Source: Zelopaecilomyces penicillatus (taxonomy: Eukaryota > Ascomycota > Sordariomycetes > Hypocreales > Pseudodiploosporaceae). From it: a DNA stretch of 64,000 nucleotides. Shown one piece after another: positions 13,901 to 23,563 of the stretch (position 1 is the first letter of the stretch; each line of letters opens with the position of its first letter). The notes below the pieces were generated by a model. The model was not told where the DNA came from. It searched no databases and worked only from the letters and a program-made list of their open reading frames with translations. Both the position numbers and the translations under genes were made by a program. The DNA lies in the NCBI GenBank assembly GCA_005765155.1, contig VCCP01000006.1, positions 632,501-696,500 on the forward strand, written 5' to 3'.

Positions 13901-13952
13901 AGAACAGCTCGAAGACTTGGAGGGAGTATTGTGGAAGAGTTATTTCGCATAA
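7916..13952 (+). CDS. BLM10: Proteasome activator BLM10/PA200 (PSME4 family)
   Basis: Three exons: 7916-8379, 8461-13819 and 13890-13952, with GT-AG introns of 81 and 70 bases. The second intron carries an ACTAATAA branch-like site. The product is 1961 residues, close to yeast Blm10. Family hallmarks are the long HEAT-like solenoid, the mid-region 'YKADISAFKIKGLRKVYPR', the acidic loop at about residues 925-965 (DEDVDMDLNEEDDDD), and the blocks 'HPYKAVREAIGRVLA' and 'YHVYRHLPNIPF'. The last exon encodes only 20 residues and restores the family C-terminus, ending S-Y-F-A. In Blm10/PA200 the C-terminal HbYX-like motif (usually YYA) docks into an alpha-ring pocket of the 20S proteasome; here the penultimate residue is Phe. 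The protein caps the 20S core and is linked to ATP-independent degradation and core-particle assembly. The start ATG lies in GCCATGG context after a CT-rich leader. A frame read without the last splice would lose the docking motif. Confidence 0.96.
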
Positions 13953-16815
13953 GTCAACCAAACGCTTGACTTGTGGGTTTAGAGACAGAATAGCCAGCCT
14001 ATAAGTGTCTTCATTGTTGACTGCCTTGGTGCCAGGTATTTACGGGTAGGAGTCTGCGGAAGGAGGGTTTGGAGTTGGAGAATGAAATAGAGAGATAAGC
14101 TCCAGGAAAGGCGGGAACATATTGCATGTATGACTGCAGGTGGGGTGAAGGGGATTCCGGCGGGCCACGGAACGGTAACGAATAGATGAAGGATGACGGC
14201 CTTGTGGCTCGGGTGCGTGCACCTGTTGGCCTCATAATCGAATGTGACAATGCACATGGGCGTTGCATCTTGTATGGCTTAGACCATGTTTGATTGAATG
14301 AGAGATTTGAAGTAAAACCTCGTCATCTTCCAAGATGGGAGGGCGTGGTGGCAGTGCCTCTTAGCTTTGCAGAGATCGCTCTCACCCCACAGCATGAGAA
14401 CTAGATTGAAGTTTTAAGGAAGCTGCAGTAACCTGGAGGGTGGTGGGTGTGGGTGTGATGCAGTAAACCATTATAATGAGGCAAGGAAATGTAATTATCT
14501 TGGGGGATCATCATGTGTCATATCACCAGTGTGAGTTTTGAGAACCTACTATTGCTTGATGTTGAAAGTGAAACCTGGCACAATCGGGAGAATAGGCCTG
14601 CAGGTATTTACAAATGGGCAAGGGCAAACACGAGGCTGAGCAAAATGAGGCTTTTGAGAGGTGCGATTGTAGGAAGTGATTGGTGATGTTTGGTTCAAGT
14701 TTTCCGAGATTTTGAATCACCTGGCTGTGGAAGCTGGTTCCTGTGGGGCTTGGCTTGGGCTACGATTTCGTTGGTAGAGAAACATGAAGGATTATTTGTT
14801 TTTGAGATTGATGAAGTATTTGATCTACTTGAAGATAGAGAACAGGGGTATTAGGGGGTGGGTGAGTGGGCTGTGTATAGCTAACGGGGGGGTTATTTGC
14901 CTGGTGCTTGGGCTTGGTTGATGATGAGATGTTTCATGTGTGATGGAATAGACTACTACTATTATCTAAACCACTAGGCTTCGGTGAATTGGGTTGAATA
15001 GATTAGGTTCATCTCCGCATCCTATTCCCTGCTGATTTCTAGGTTCCAGGGATGAAATGTGTGGACTGGAATCATGAATCATAATGACTGGGAGGTTTGG
15101 GTTTGAGTGAAGTGGAGTTTTGGCGGTATGCCTTCTGGAGAGCCTTTTTGGATGGATCTTCTTTTCTGTTTCTTTTTTTTTTTTTTTGTCTCACCGCGAG
15201 TGGTTCGGGAAATGGAGCAGTTTCGGCCGAGGTTGTGGTGAAGTGGATTATCCTCCAGTTTCAGGAGTTTTGTCTTTCTCTTTTATTAGAAAATAGCTGT
15301 GTTGATGAACTGTCATACAGGGAGGCCGCCACGAGAACATGACATTGGGATATATTTTACCCAATTGCATTATTTGTTTGGATCCTCCTTAGGTAGTTAA
15401 GTTCAGATTTGCTACTGGCGGTGAGTTGTTGTCGCTGATATCTTGTTGGTTGGATGTATGGGTGGACGCTTTGGGACAACTGCCCTCTTTGGCAAATAGT
15501 CGATGAGAGGTAGAACGCCTACGAAAACACCTTGTTTTCAGCAAGGGTATATACTTGTACAGGACGGATGGCCCAAGGCTAATTATGAGGGTATTCCTAA
15601 CATGGGTGCTAGTTGTGGGCATGTCTCTAACATAGCCTTGTAGTGTTTTGAAGAGGGAACGGTTACAGCTTCCCACAAGGCATCATTACCAAACTGCCCG
15701 AACTGGGAACTAACAGGGGGGTTTGGGAGGTCTCAGAGGGTTAATACACTTTTTTTTTCCCCTGTAGTCAGGCCGCTGGCTGGGTCGCGTGGGGTAATGT
15801 CGTTAGCGCCTGGAATATGTTGCCAGCAGGGAGGAACTAGTGGTTATACAGGCATATCAATCACCCAGCTGCGGGAGCCTGAAGCGCTACGGAGAGAGAC
15901 AATGGGGCTAGCCGCTGTACATGGCCTGGCACAGCCACTGGCTGCCTGCAACCAGTTATCAACCCATGCCTGGTCAACATCGGATCCGTGGCTCCGGACA
16001 CGCCACGAACAAAGCAGGTACGGATCATCCCCATTGCCATCATCCAGTCATCTGCTTCCGCTCGGTCCTAACCGTCAACCAAAGCTCACCATATCATACA
16101 CACAACACGCCTCCTTCACCAGCTACAGCTACGAGCAAACACGAGCTGCAACCGGCCTTTTGGGCGTTTGGGCGTCTCGGTATTCTAGCGTGTTGTGCTC
16201 GGAAAAAGTGGGGATTGGTTTGCGGCTTGTGACTTTTACCCCCCCCCCTCTCAAGGTCGTGAGGTCTGGCCAACAGACCCAGACCCAAAGAAAGGCTCAG
16301 CCCTGCGAACGCCCTTTCCGCTGGCAAAGGGCTGACTTTTCCTTCCATCTTTTGACTCTTGACCTGTGCGCCCCGATTGGGATTTACCGAACTGTGCCTT
16401 TGTGGGTAAATACAAAGGAAACCTAATCAGGCCAACGGTTGGCTGCCTCGCTACAGTTGACGATGGCCTCATGTTGCTCGCATAATCGCAGATAAATGGA
16501 GCCGTTGCCGCTGCTTCTGCTTTCCATCATCGTGCAACACCAAAAGCTACATAGATTCTGAAGCAGTGGACCGACCACACATACAACCCTCACCTTTCAC
16601 TGACTGCTGGCTGCATGCGATTACTTGCCATTTATTTTCTCATTCAGCCTCGCCAGCCGTTTTCTTATTCAGCCACGGCCAACGTTTTGCGCCGCTCTCA
16701 TATTATTAATCTCATCTCATAATCGCCAGCCGGGTTTCCCTTCACAACTGTCTCTATGGGACCACTGTGCTCTAGATTACAGCGCAAGATCGACACGAGG
16801 TCGGCAGCGACAATC
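13953..16815. other. Long intergenic region (2.9 kb) without recognised gene
   Basis: No domain-bearing frame. The longest plus-strand open frame (15797-16426, 209 codons with an ATG) has no recognisable motif and a proline/serine/threonine composition typical of chance translation in C-rich promoter DNA. A poly-T tract lies at about 15171-15188 and a C-run near 16241-16250. The part after about 16500 is pyrimidine-rich and probably the promoter and leader of the deaminase gene. A further in-frame ATG at 16756 could extend the deaminase by 20 residues. Confidence 0.45.
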
Positions 16816-18947
16816 ATGCCGCGCAGCGAGGACAACCACGCTGAGATGGACCAGAGGCCCAGGAAACGAAGCCGCCATGGCAACGGCGACTACGATGGCA
16901 AGAGCGACAGGGCCGCTGCCTTGAGAGTTATTGATGCGCATGACGCCGAAATTGCGCTCCGGCGCGAAGACCCCACGGGAGGGGTTGTTGCTTCAAGCCG
17001 TGTCTCCCCTCCTGTGGGCTCCGGTACCAGCAACGGCCAGCGCTCCGGCCTGCGCTTTAGCACCGGCACCGTCGGCGACGTTATTCCGGATGCTTCTGAG
17101 TACTTTTCCTATCGTCAGAAGTTGGCGGAGCATGAGGACTCTATTGCGTTTGATTCCCGCTGTCGTGCGAGAGCAACGGAGCTGGAGCAGCGGGTGGATG
17201 CCATACTTCATCGGCTCCGTTGTCGCGATGCTTCGCGCGTCTACGGCAGCGCAAAGCCAAGGAGAGGACACGCCGGCCAAATGCATCCTCGATTTGCTGG
17301 GGATCACTTCTTATCTAACGTAGACCTCATTGACCAGACGGCGCTGTTCGAAGTAGCCCACAGAATGCCCAAGGGCGCTCATCTACACATACACTTCAAC
17401 GCCTGCTTACCGCCCAAAGCTCTCCTTGATATTGCCAAAGGCATGGATCGTATGTTCGTGACCAGCGACCTGCCTTTAATATCCGACTACGATTTTGAAA
17501 ACTTTGATAAATGCGAATTACAGTTCTCCATTCTCAGCCCGGAGAAGGAGAAGCCTGGTGATATTTTCTCCTCTAGCTACCAAGCAAGACAGACTATGAA
17601 GTTGTCGGCCTTTTTACAGCGATTTTCTCAATATTATTCTCGAGCCACAGTAGACCAATGGCTTCTAGCGAAGCTTCTTTTTGAAGAGCAGGAGACACAT
17701 GGTCTTCTACAGACATCGCTAGGGTGAGTACAAGCATACGGGCAGAGAATGCTTTTGGGGGAGAGCTAATGGGTTATTGCAGTGCATGGGAAAAGTTCAA
17801 CGGCCGTACCAGAATGATGAAAGGACTGTTCAACTATGAAACGGCCTACAGGGAATATACCCGGTTGTGCCTCCAGGACTTTGTCCGAGACAACATTCAG
17901 TATGCGGAGATACGACCCAACTTTATGCGGAGCAACCAGCTATATCGCGACGATGGCACTGGCCCGATAGACAACTGGGGAATCATGGACCTCATAATAA
18001 CCGAAGTGGATAGATTTCAGGCCGAAATGGCCAGCAAGGGTCGATACTTTGGCGGTCTCAAGGTTATCTACTGTACGCCCAGATCCTTGCAGCCTACAGA
18101 AGTCCGAGAAGCCTTGAAAGAGTGCTTGGCATTCAAGCAGCGCTGGCCCAAATGGATTGCAGGTAAGGACTCGAACACGATCTTCTTATAGCCTGAGGAT
18201 AGTAGTTTATTGGACGAATTTGAGAAGAAGCTAACCACTTGCAAAACAGGCTTTGATCTTGTTGGAGAAGAGGCCAAGGGGCGACCCCTAAAAGACTTTG
18301 TGCCAGAATTCCTAGAGTTTAAGCAAAACTGCAAGACTGCTGGTATAGATATTCCCTTCTTGTTCCACTGCGGCGAGACGCTGGACATGGGGACAGATAC
18401 AGATGGCAACCTATTGGATGCACTGCTGCTGGGATCGAAACGCATCGGACATGGTTTCGCGCTCGCCAAGCATCCTTACATTATGCAGCATATGAAGGCT
18501 CAGGGCATCTGCCTAGAGCTATGTCCTATTTCCAATGAGATTCTTGGACTTACGCCACGAGTTAGCGGACACTCGATGTATCAGTTACTAGCCAACAATG
18601 TCCATTGCACTGTGAGCTCTGACAATGGAGCTTTGTTTAGGTAAGAAATTATCCCCTCTCTTCCACTTGCTGTACATGTTCGATGAACTTCTTACTGACA
18701 TTGGTCGTATTTGTTTAGATCATCACTGTCTCATGACTTTTATCAGGTTATTCTCGGCAAAGCAGATATGGGCTTGTACGGATGGAAACAACTGGTCCTT
18801 TGGAGCATGGAGCACGCCTGTCTCAGCAATCAGGAGAAGTCTGAGATGCTCCAGCAGTGGGAAGTGCACTGGGAACAGTTCTTGACGTGGGTTGTCCAAA
18901 CATACGGAGATGAAGATGAGGATGAGAAGGGGGGAGCGAAGCTTTGA
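16816..18947 (+). CDS. ADA2/ADGF-like (CECR1-type) adenosine deaminase family protein
   Basis: Four exons: 16816-17723, 17783-18162, 18250-18640 and 18719-18947, all GT-AG and phase-consistent, giving about 635 residues. Metal-dependent amidohydrolase motifs in order are MPKGAHLHIH (residues 184-193, zinc-binding H-x-H), HCGE (469-472, catalytic His/Glu), RIGHG (H497), CPISNE, and SSDNGALF (D554, N555). The layout matches the ADGF/ADA2 group rather than classical ADA. Most animal ADGFs are secreted, but this protein shows no signal peptide; it starts with a hydrophilic stretch containing PRKRSRHG, a possible nuclear signal, so intracellular location is inferred. The family usually has SxDDP where this protein has SSDN, so the second acidic residue is replaced. 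I chose the ATG at 16816 for its CAATCATG context; an upstream in-frame ATG at 16756 is possible. Deamination of adenosine or a related nucleoside is likely but unproven. Confidence 0.88.
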
Positions 18948-19607
18948 AACCCCCCTTCCCATTATATACGGACGTTCTTGCAAAACGGAAGGGGCGTTTG
19001 ATGGATGACTGAATGTTGCTGGTCGGTGATGTGACTATTGATTGGGTCACTGTAAGGTGTTATTAAGAGGGTGGATGACATGGCGTTCTTACATGAAAGT
19101 GCTGGTCGGGTCTTAAGTTGGTCAAGCGGGTTTTCTATATGTTTTTTTGAGGAGTGGAGGTTATCACCGTATTTTCTTTGATATCGTATCCTATAGAGGA
19201 TTGGGTTGGTTTAGAGAACTACAGGGACCGTGTCCCAAGCAAATGATTATGTTTTCATGTATTTGAAGGGACGCCAACGCACAATGCACTTTGGATCGGC
19301 TCATCTTGGAAAAGTACAACTTTTTGATCTATTCCCATGCTCAGAAACGCAGGATATATTTAAATACAACACCCCCTCCCCACAATACACGCCAGCGTTC
19401 AACACACTTCCAACAATCTATATTTGCCGCGCGCGACAACATCTAACCATTGCCCATGAGCCTCATCTCCCTCATGCTCCAGCCGGGTATGCGCTAGGAC
19501 TGAGAAACTGCAAATAAGCAGACAAACAAATTGATACTGAAAAAAAAAGAACAAGAAAAAGAAATGAACCAAAGATCCATGATTGCAACGTAACGCACTT
19601 CTCACAT
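18948..19607. other. Intergenic region between convergent genes
   Basis: The deaminase gene (plus) and SRP40 (minus) converge here. The stretch is moderately AT-rich and should hold the 3' UTRs and polyadenylation sites of both. No gene, repeat or structured RNA is recognised. Confidence 0.5.
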
Positions 19608-20906
19608 CTAATCGTCAAAGTAAATGCTCTTCTTCTCAGTAATGTCAATAGCGCCACCCCGGAAGCTCCCCTTCTTCTTCTTGTTCTTTTCCTTCGTGAA
19701 GCCTTTACCCTTGGTAACGATCAAGTCCTCGTGAGCTCGCTGAGAGTAGCCGATGGGCACGTAGGCGTTAGACGCAAACTTGGCTTCTACCTGGATGTTT
19801 TTGGGAATGCGCGAAAAGGGTTCATTTTGCTGCTTCTTCTTGCGCGTCAAGAGAGGGTCCGGGGGCAGTGGGGGGTTTTCGAGGGAGGATGAGTCCTCGG
19901 TGGAAACAGTGTCTAGGGTCTCTGATGAACGGGACGACTCATTGGGGTTCTTCTTGGAGATCTTCTTGCCCTTCTTCTTTTTTGAGTCAGAATCGGAATC
20001 GGAGTCGGAGTCTGACGATGATGAGGAGGAGGAGCTATCAGAGTCGGGGAGTGGGACTTGAGCGGCTTTCTCGACGTCAGAGTCACTGTCAGAGCTAGAG
20101 CTAGAGTCTGAGTCTGAGTCCGAATCAGAAGAGCTGCTGGAGCTGGAGCTGGAACTGGAATCGGAGTCAGAGCTGGAACTCGAGCTTGAGGAAACCTTTT
20201 GCTTCTTGGTCTTGTGGCGGCGGCCGGCGTCAGAGTCGGAACTTTCATCGGAAGAGCTGGAGTCAGAGCTCGAGCTGGAGCTAGAGCTCGAACTGGAGCT
20301 GGAGGACGGGGCCTTGCGCTTCAGGCTTCTTGTAGCCTTGACAGCGAGCTTCTTGCTCTTATTCTTCTTCACAATCTCATCATCGCTGTCGCTATCGCTG
20401 CTGCTGCTGCTTTCGCTCGAGCTTGAGCTAGCACTACTGCTCGAGTCGGCCATCTCCACATCCTCGTCGGCCTTACTGCTGGAACTCTTGCTCGCCGACG
20501 TCTCCCAGACCTGAAAGACGCTCACGAGCGAGTTAGCCTCGGTATCGGTGTTTGAGCCCGTCGAAACCCAGCCATTCTTTGCCCGCTGCTTCTTGAAAGC
20601 GCTATGGGCGCTGCTGAACGAGTGGTCTGACAGAAACTGCTCGACCAGGTCCATGAGTTGCGCGGGGGGAGCGGCATTGGTGGCGGCAACAGCCGGAACT
20701 GAGGTGGAGGAGGAGCTCTTGCTCTTGGAGCTCTTGGAGCTTTTAGAGCCCTTGGAGGCGGCGGCCGCCGACTGGCTAGCCTTTTTGCCCATCTTGGTCG
20801 ATTTGGATGGTTGGGCGTCGGCTGGTGCGTTTTTGTTGTTTTGGCCAGCGACAACAGCGTTGTTGTTGGAGTTGTTGGAAAAGAGCCAAGTCGGTGGACC
20901 AGACAT
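19608..20906 (-). CDS. SRP40: Nucleolar phosphoprotein Srp40/Nopp140 (NOLC1) homologue
   Basis: A single exon of 432 residues. The N-terminal part has a LisH-like helix (LMDLVEQFLSDHSFSSAHSAF, about residues 81-101). The centre (about 150-340) is a long serine/acidic low-complexity region with interspersed lysine patches (KKNKSKK, RRHKTKKQK), the alternating pattern of Nopp140 that is heavily phosphorylated by casein kinase 2 in known members. The C-terminal 70 residues match the conserved SRP40 C-terminal domain: PFSRIPKNIQVEAKFASNAY, then GYSQRAHEDLIVTKGKGFTKEKNKKKKGSFRGG and a terminal IYFDD. Known members are chaperones of box C/D and H/ACA snoRNPs in nucleoli and Cajal bodies. The serine tract creates long open frames on the opposite strand that are artefacts. 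The gene is divergent from the C3HC zinc-finger gene with a 0.9 kb shared upstream region. Confidence 0.93.
   Translation of the reverse strand: MSGPPTWLFSNNSNNNAVVAGQNNKNAPADAQPSKSTKMGKKASQSAAAASKGSKSSKSSKSKSSSSTSVPAVAATNAAPPAQLMDLVEQFLSDHSFSSAHSAFKKQRAKNGWVSTGSNTDTEANSLVSVFQVWETSASKSSSSKADEDVEMADSSSSASSSSSESSSSSDSDSDDEIVKKNKSKKLAVKATRSLKRKAPSSSSSSSSSSSSSSDSSSSDESSDSDAGRRHKTKKQKVSSSSSSSSDSDSSSSSSSSSSSDSDSDSDSSSSSDSDSDVEKAAQVPLPDSDSSSSSSSSDSDSDSDSDSKKKKGKKISKKNPNESSRSSETLDTVSTEDSSSLENPPLPPDPLLTRKKKQQNEPFSRIPKNIQVEAKFASNAYVPIGYSQRAHEDLIVTKGKGFTKEKNKKKKGSFRGGAIDITEKKSIYFDD
19985..20295. repeat. Serine/acidic codon repeat tract within SRP40
   Basis: Imperfect hexanucleotide-like repetition of GAGTC, GAGCT and GAATC units on the plus strand encodes Ser-Asp/Ser-Ser runs of SRP40 on the minus strand. 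It is the most repetitive coding segment of the window and prone to length variation. Confidence 0.75.
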
Positions 20907-21827
20907 GTAAAGGAAGGCGCTACCCGTTCAGGCAAGCAGAATGCGGTCTGATGCCCTACAAATTGCCACACAGCAATTGGCAACGTAGTGGATTGGTCTA
21001 GTTGTGGTGCAGTGCAGTGCCTGAGTCGAGGCGCAAAGAAAGAATACGTGCTGCAGCTTATTGTTATCGCTGTGGAAAATAAAGAGGCCGGAACGCAACG
21101 GCCCAAAAAAATTTGTTTGGGTTGCGCTGCATGCAGGAACGCTCTGCACAGGCGCTTTTCTTTTTTTTGCCAGGGTCTGTCTGCGCTATCGTGTGTCAAA
21201 GGCTGCTGCGGGCGGTGTGGAGGGGCTTATCGGCTTATCGAGGATTAATCATGTGCCGGCTTCCGTTAGCGGTACAGTACCGTGTGGAGGGGGGGTGGGG
21301 CGTTGCGGCTAATGCTGTGTGGCTAGCATTGATTTTGCTGTGGCTGGTGGGGTGGCGGTTAGGGGCAGGTTGTTTGGTTTAGGCGTTGCTGGCGTTACTG
21401 CTGCGAAACAGAGGCAACCAAAAAGGACGTCGTATATCTCACATCACGGAGCTCCAAGGCCGCCAGCCCCATCCATCATCGAATTCATCTCACTGAACTC
21501 ATTCATCATAGCACTCAGATATTCTCTTTGTGCAAAGAAAGACGAAACTAAATCCTGTCATTGACTTCAACTTCTGTCGCGTTCTCTTTGTCGCGTCTCA
21601 CATGCCGCGCTGAACAAGCCTTCGTCACAAAGATCAGGCGTTTCACGTCCTGTTTGAAGGTCACACCAACAAACACTTGCGCTTGTTCATTCAGGATTCT
21701 CTCTTACTGAATTTCAACACTTTTCAGAGCACCGGAAATCTCACGAGAAGTCGCTTAAATTCGGCAGGGAGTCAGTCAGGCAGACGGGGACTGAGAGCAC
21801 TCATTGAAACCAACCGCCACATTCAAC
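20907..21827. promoter_or_regulatory. Shared divergent upstream region of SRP40 and the C3HC gene
   Basis: Two start codons face away from each other across 921 bases. SRP40 is transcribed leftward and the Rsm1-like gene rightward. No coding frame with a domain is present. The G-rich half next to SRP40 and the C/T-rich half next to 21828 are consistent with two separate leaders. Individual factor sites cannot be assigned by eye. Confidence 0.5.
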
Positions 21828-23402
21828 ATGAATGCCACAAAACGCAAGTTCAATGCCCTCCTCCAAGGCATAGGTAGCAGCCCCCAGCCAGCTTCACCAG
21901 GCTCTATTTCTCCAGCGACCAAGGTTAAATTAGCGGAGCATGAATCACTCCTCCAGAAGCGGAGGCGTCTTGGTTTCCCAGAATCGACAGCCCCATCTCT
22001 CCATTCTGTCTCGTTGGGGATCCCTACATTCGGAACATCCTCGCCAAAGCCAAAAACCAGTGTGTCTGGTAAACCCAGAGAAAGTACTCTGTCGAGATAC
22101 TCCCCGGGAGACAGAGATGATCTCCTCAAAAGGCTCGCAACATTTCAGGAGATCACCGACTGGACGCCCAAGCCAGACAGGGTGAATGAAGTCGAATGGG
22201 CTAAGCGGGGTTGGGTTTGTCAGGGAAAGGAAAGAGTCCGGTGTTTGCTCTGTCATCGAGAACTTGTTGTCAACCTAAACCGCAAAGCTGTAGCTGGAAA
22301 GGAAGAAACCACTCAGGCTTCATCTGAAATTGGTAGGCATTCTACAATTTTTTATCTGGGAAACCACACTAACCAACTCACCCTAGAGGACGCGCTTGTT
22401 AGCAAGTATGAAGACTTGATTGTCTCGTCTCATCAAGAAGAGTGTTTATGGAGGAGGCGTGGCTGTGACGGTATGTCTTCTTATGACTGGGATTGTAACT
22501 TTTCCTAAGCTAACTGGTGCCCCTTCTTGGTAGATTCACTGCTACGCTTGTCCTTTTCAAGCACAAAGACAGTCCTCGAAGCTCTTCGGCAGCGCTATGA
22601 TGAACTCTGCACAAGGCAGCACTTTCTTCCGTACGAGTTCAATCTACGGTTGCCAGAAGGGTTGAATCTTGATGAAGTGCTTTCACAACTGCCGCCTGAC
22701 TTTTTCAACAACCAAAACTCCAAGGGTGACTCTGATCAAGCTTCCGACAAACCCCCAAACCGCGCCGCCTTGGCACTAGCCCTCACGGGCTGGCAGGGTC
22801 TGACGCATGCTCGTATTGGTGCCGTGCCAAATTCTGCGTCCTGTCATACCTGTCAGAGACGGTTAGGCCTGTGGATGTTCAAGAGCAAGGAAGTTGACGA
22901 GCAGGGACAAGTGGTGGTCCCGGCACCGATGGATCATCTCGACCCCGTTCGCGAACACCGCTTTTTCTGCCCCTGGAAAACCGCTGCTGCTCAAAACAGA
23001 GAAGGCGCCAAACCAAACGACAGCACAAACATGGCTGCATGGCAAAACATCCTTCAGACAATCAAGAACGACGCAAGCCTGCGAAAGGTTTACGAAGGAC
23101 GGTCGAGCAAATCCATCCTGAAGCGCTCGGAAAATGGCAGTCGACATGCGAGAACGCAGAGTGTTCCGGATCCTGTGACGCCTGTCCGGTCAGGTACCGT
23201 TAAGAACGCGAGCGGGACACCGCATTTCGACACTGAGCAGGCTGGCAGCGATGTGGATGAGGCGGAGCGGACGGCTAAGGACAAAGAAAGATGGGCACGG
23301 CTGAGAAAAGTCAAGAGTTTGTTTGATACGAAGAAACTGAGACGCTCCATGAGCCGACCGGGAACACCACATTCAGTCAAGTCAGTAAGAGGAGAGACAT
23401 GA
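21828..23402 (+). CDS. RSM1: C3HC zinc finger / Rsm1-like nuclear protein (NIPA family)
   Basis: Three exons are proposed: 21828-22332, 22387-22470 and 22534-23402, phase-consistent, giving about 485 residues. The ATG lies in TCAACATG context. The first half carries the C3HC finger: WAKRGWVCQG, CLLCHREL, and the H-x3-C part in SSHQEECLWRRRGC after intron 1. The second half is the Rsm1-like domain: ALALTGWQG, SCHTCQRRLGLWMF and EHRFFCPW, with a further Cys/His set. The C-terminus is basic and charged (KVKSLFDTKKLRRSMSRPG). In fungi Rsm1 is associated with mRNA export; the animal relatives NIPA/ZC3HC1 act in the nuclear basket and in ubiquitin-linked control. Intron 1 is only 54 bases, a multiple of three and free of stops, so an unspliced form would insert 18 residues inside the finger; its CACTAACC branch site supports splicing. 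The gene converges on the EngB gene 160 bases downstream. Confidence 0.88.
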
Positions 23403-23563
23403 GCAGGAGCTGCTTGGCTGAATGGGTGATGATAATGTGTATTTGTACATAATTGGCATCAATATTCTTGTTTTCTTAGCATGGGCATAGGGCGCTAGGG
23501 GTGAAATAATTATTCTAAACAGTGTTATACAATAAATAGCTTAACCGTGTTATCATATTCCTA

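Noticed and set aside
15797..16426. 209-codon plus-strand open frame
   Set aside because: Starts with ATG but has no motif, an unnatural composition and sits in a C-rich promoter-like region; treated as chance.
20206..20910. Leu/Glu-rich frames opposite SRP40
   Set aside because: They are the antisense reading of the serine repeat tract, not genes.
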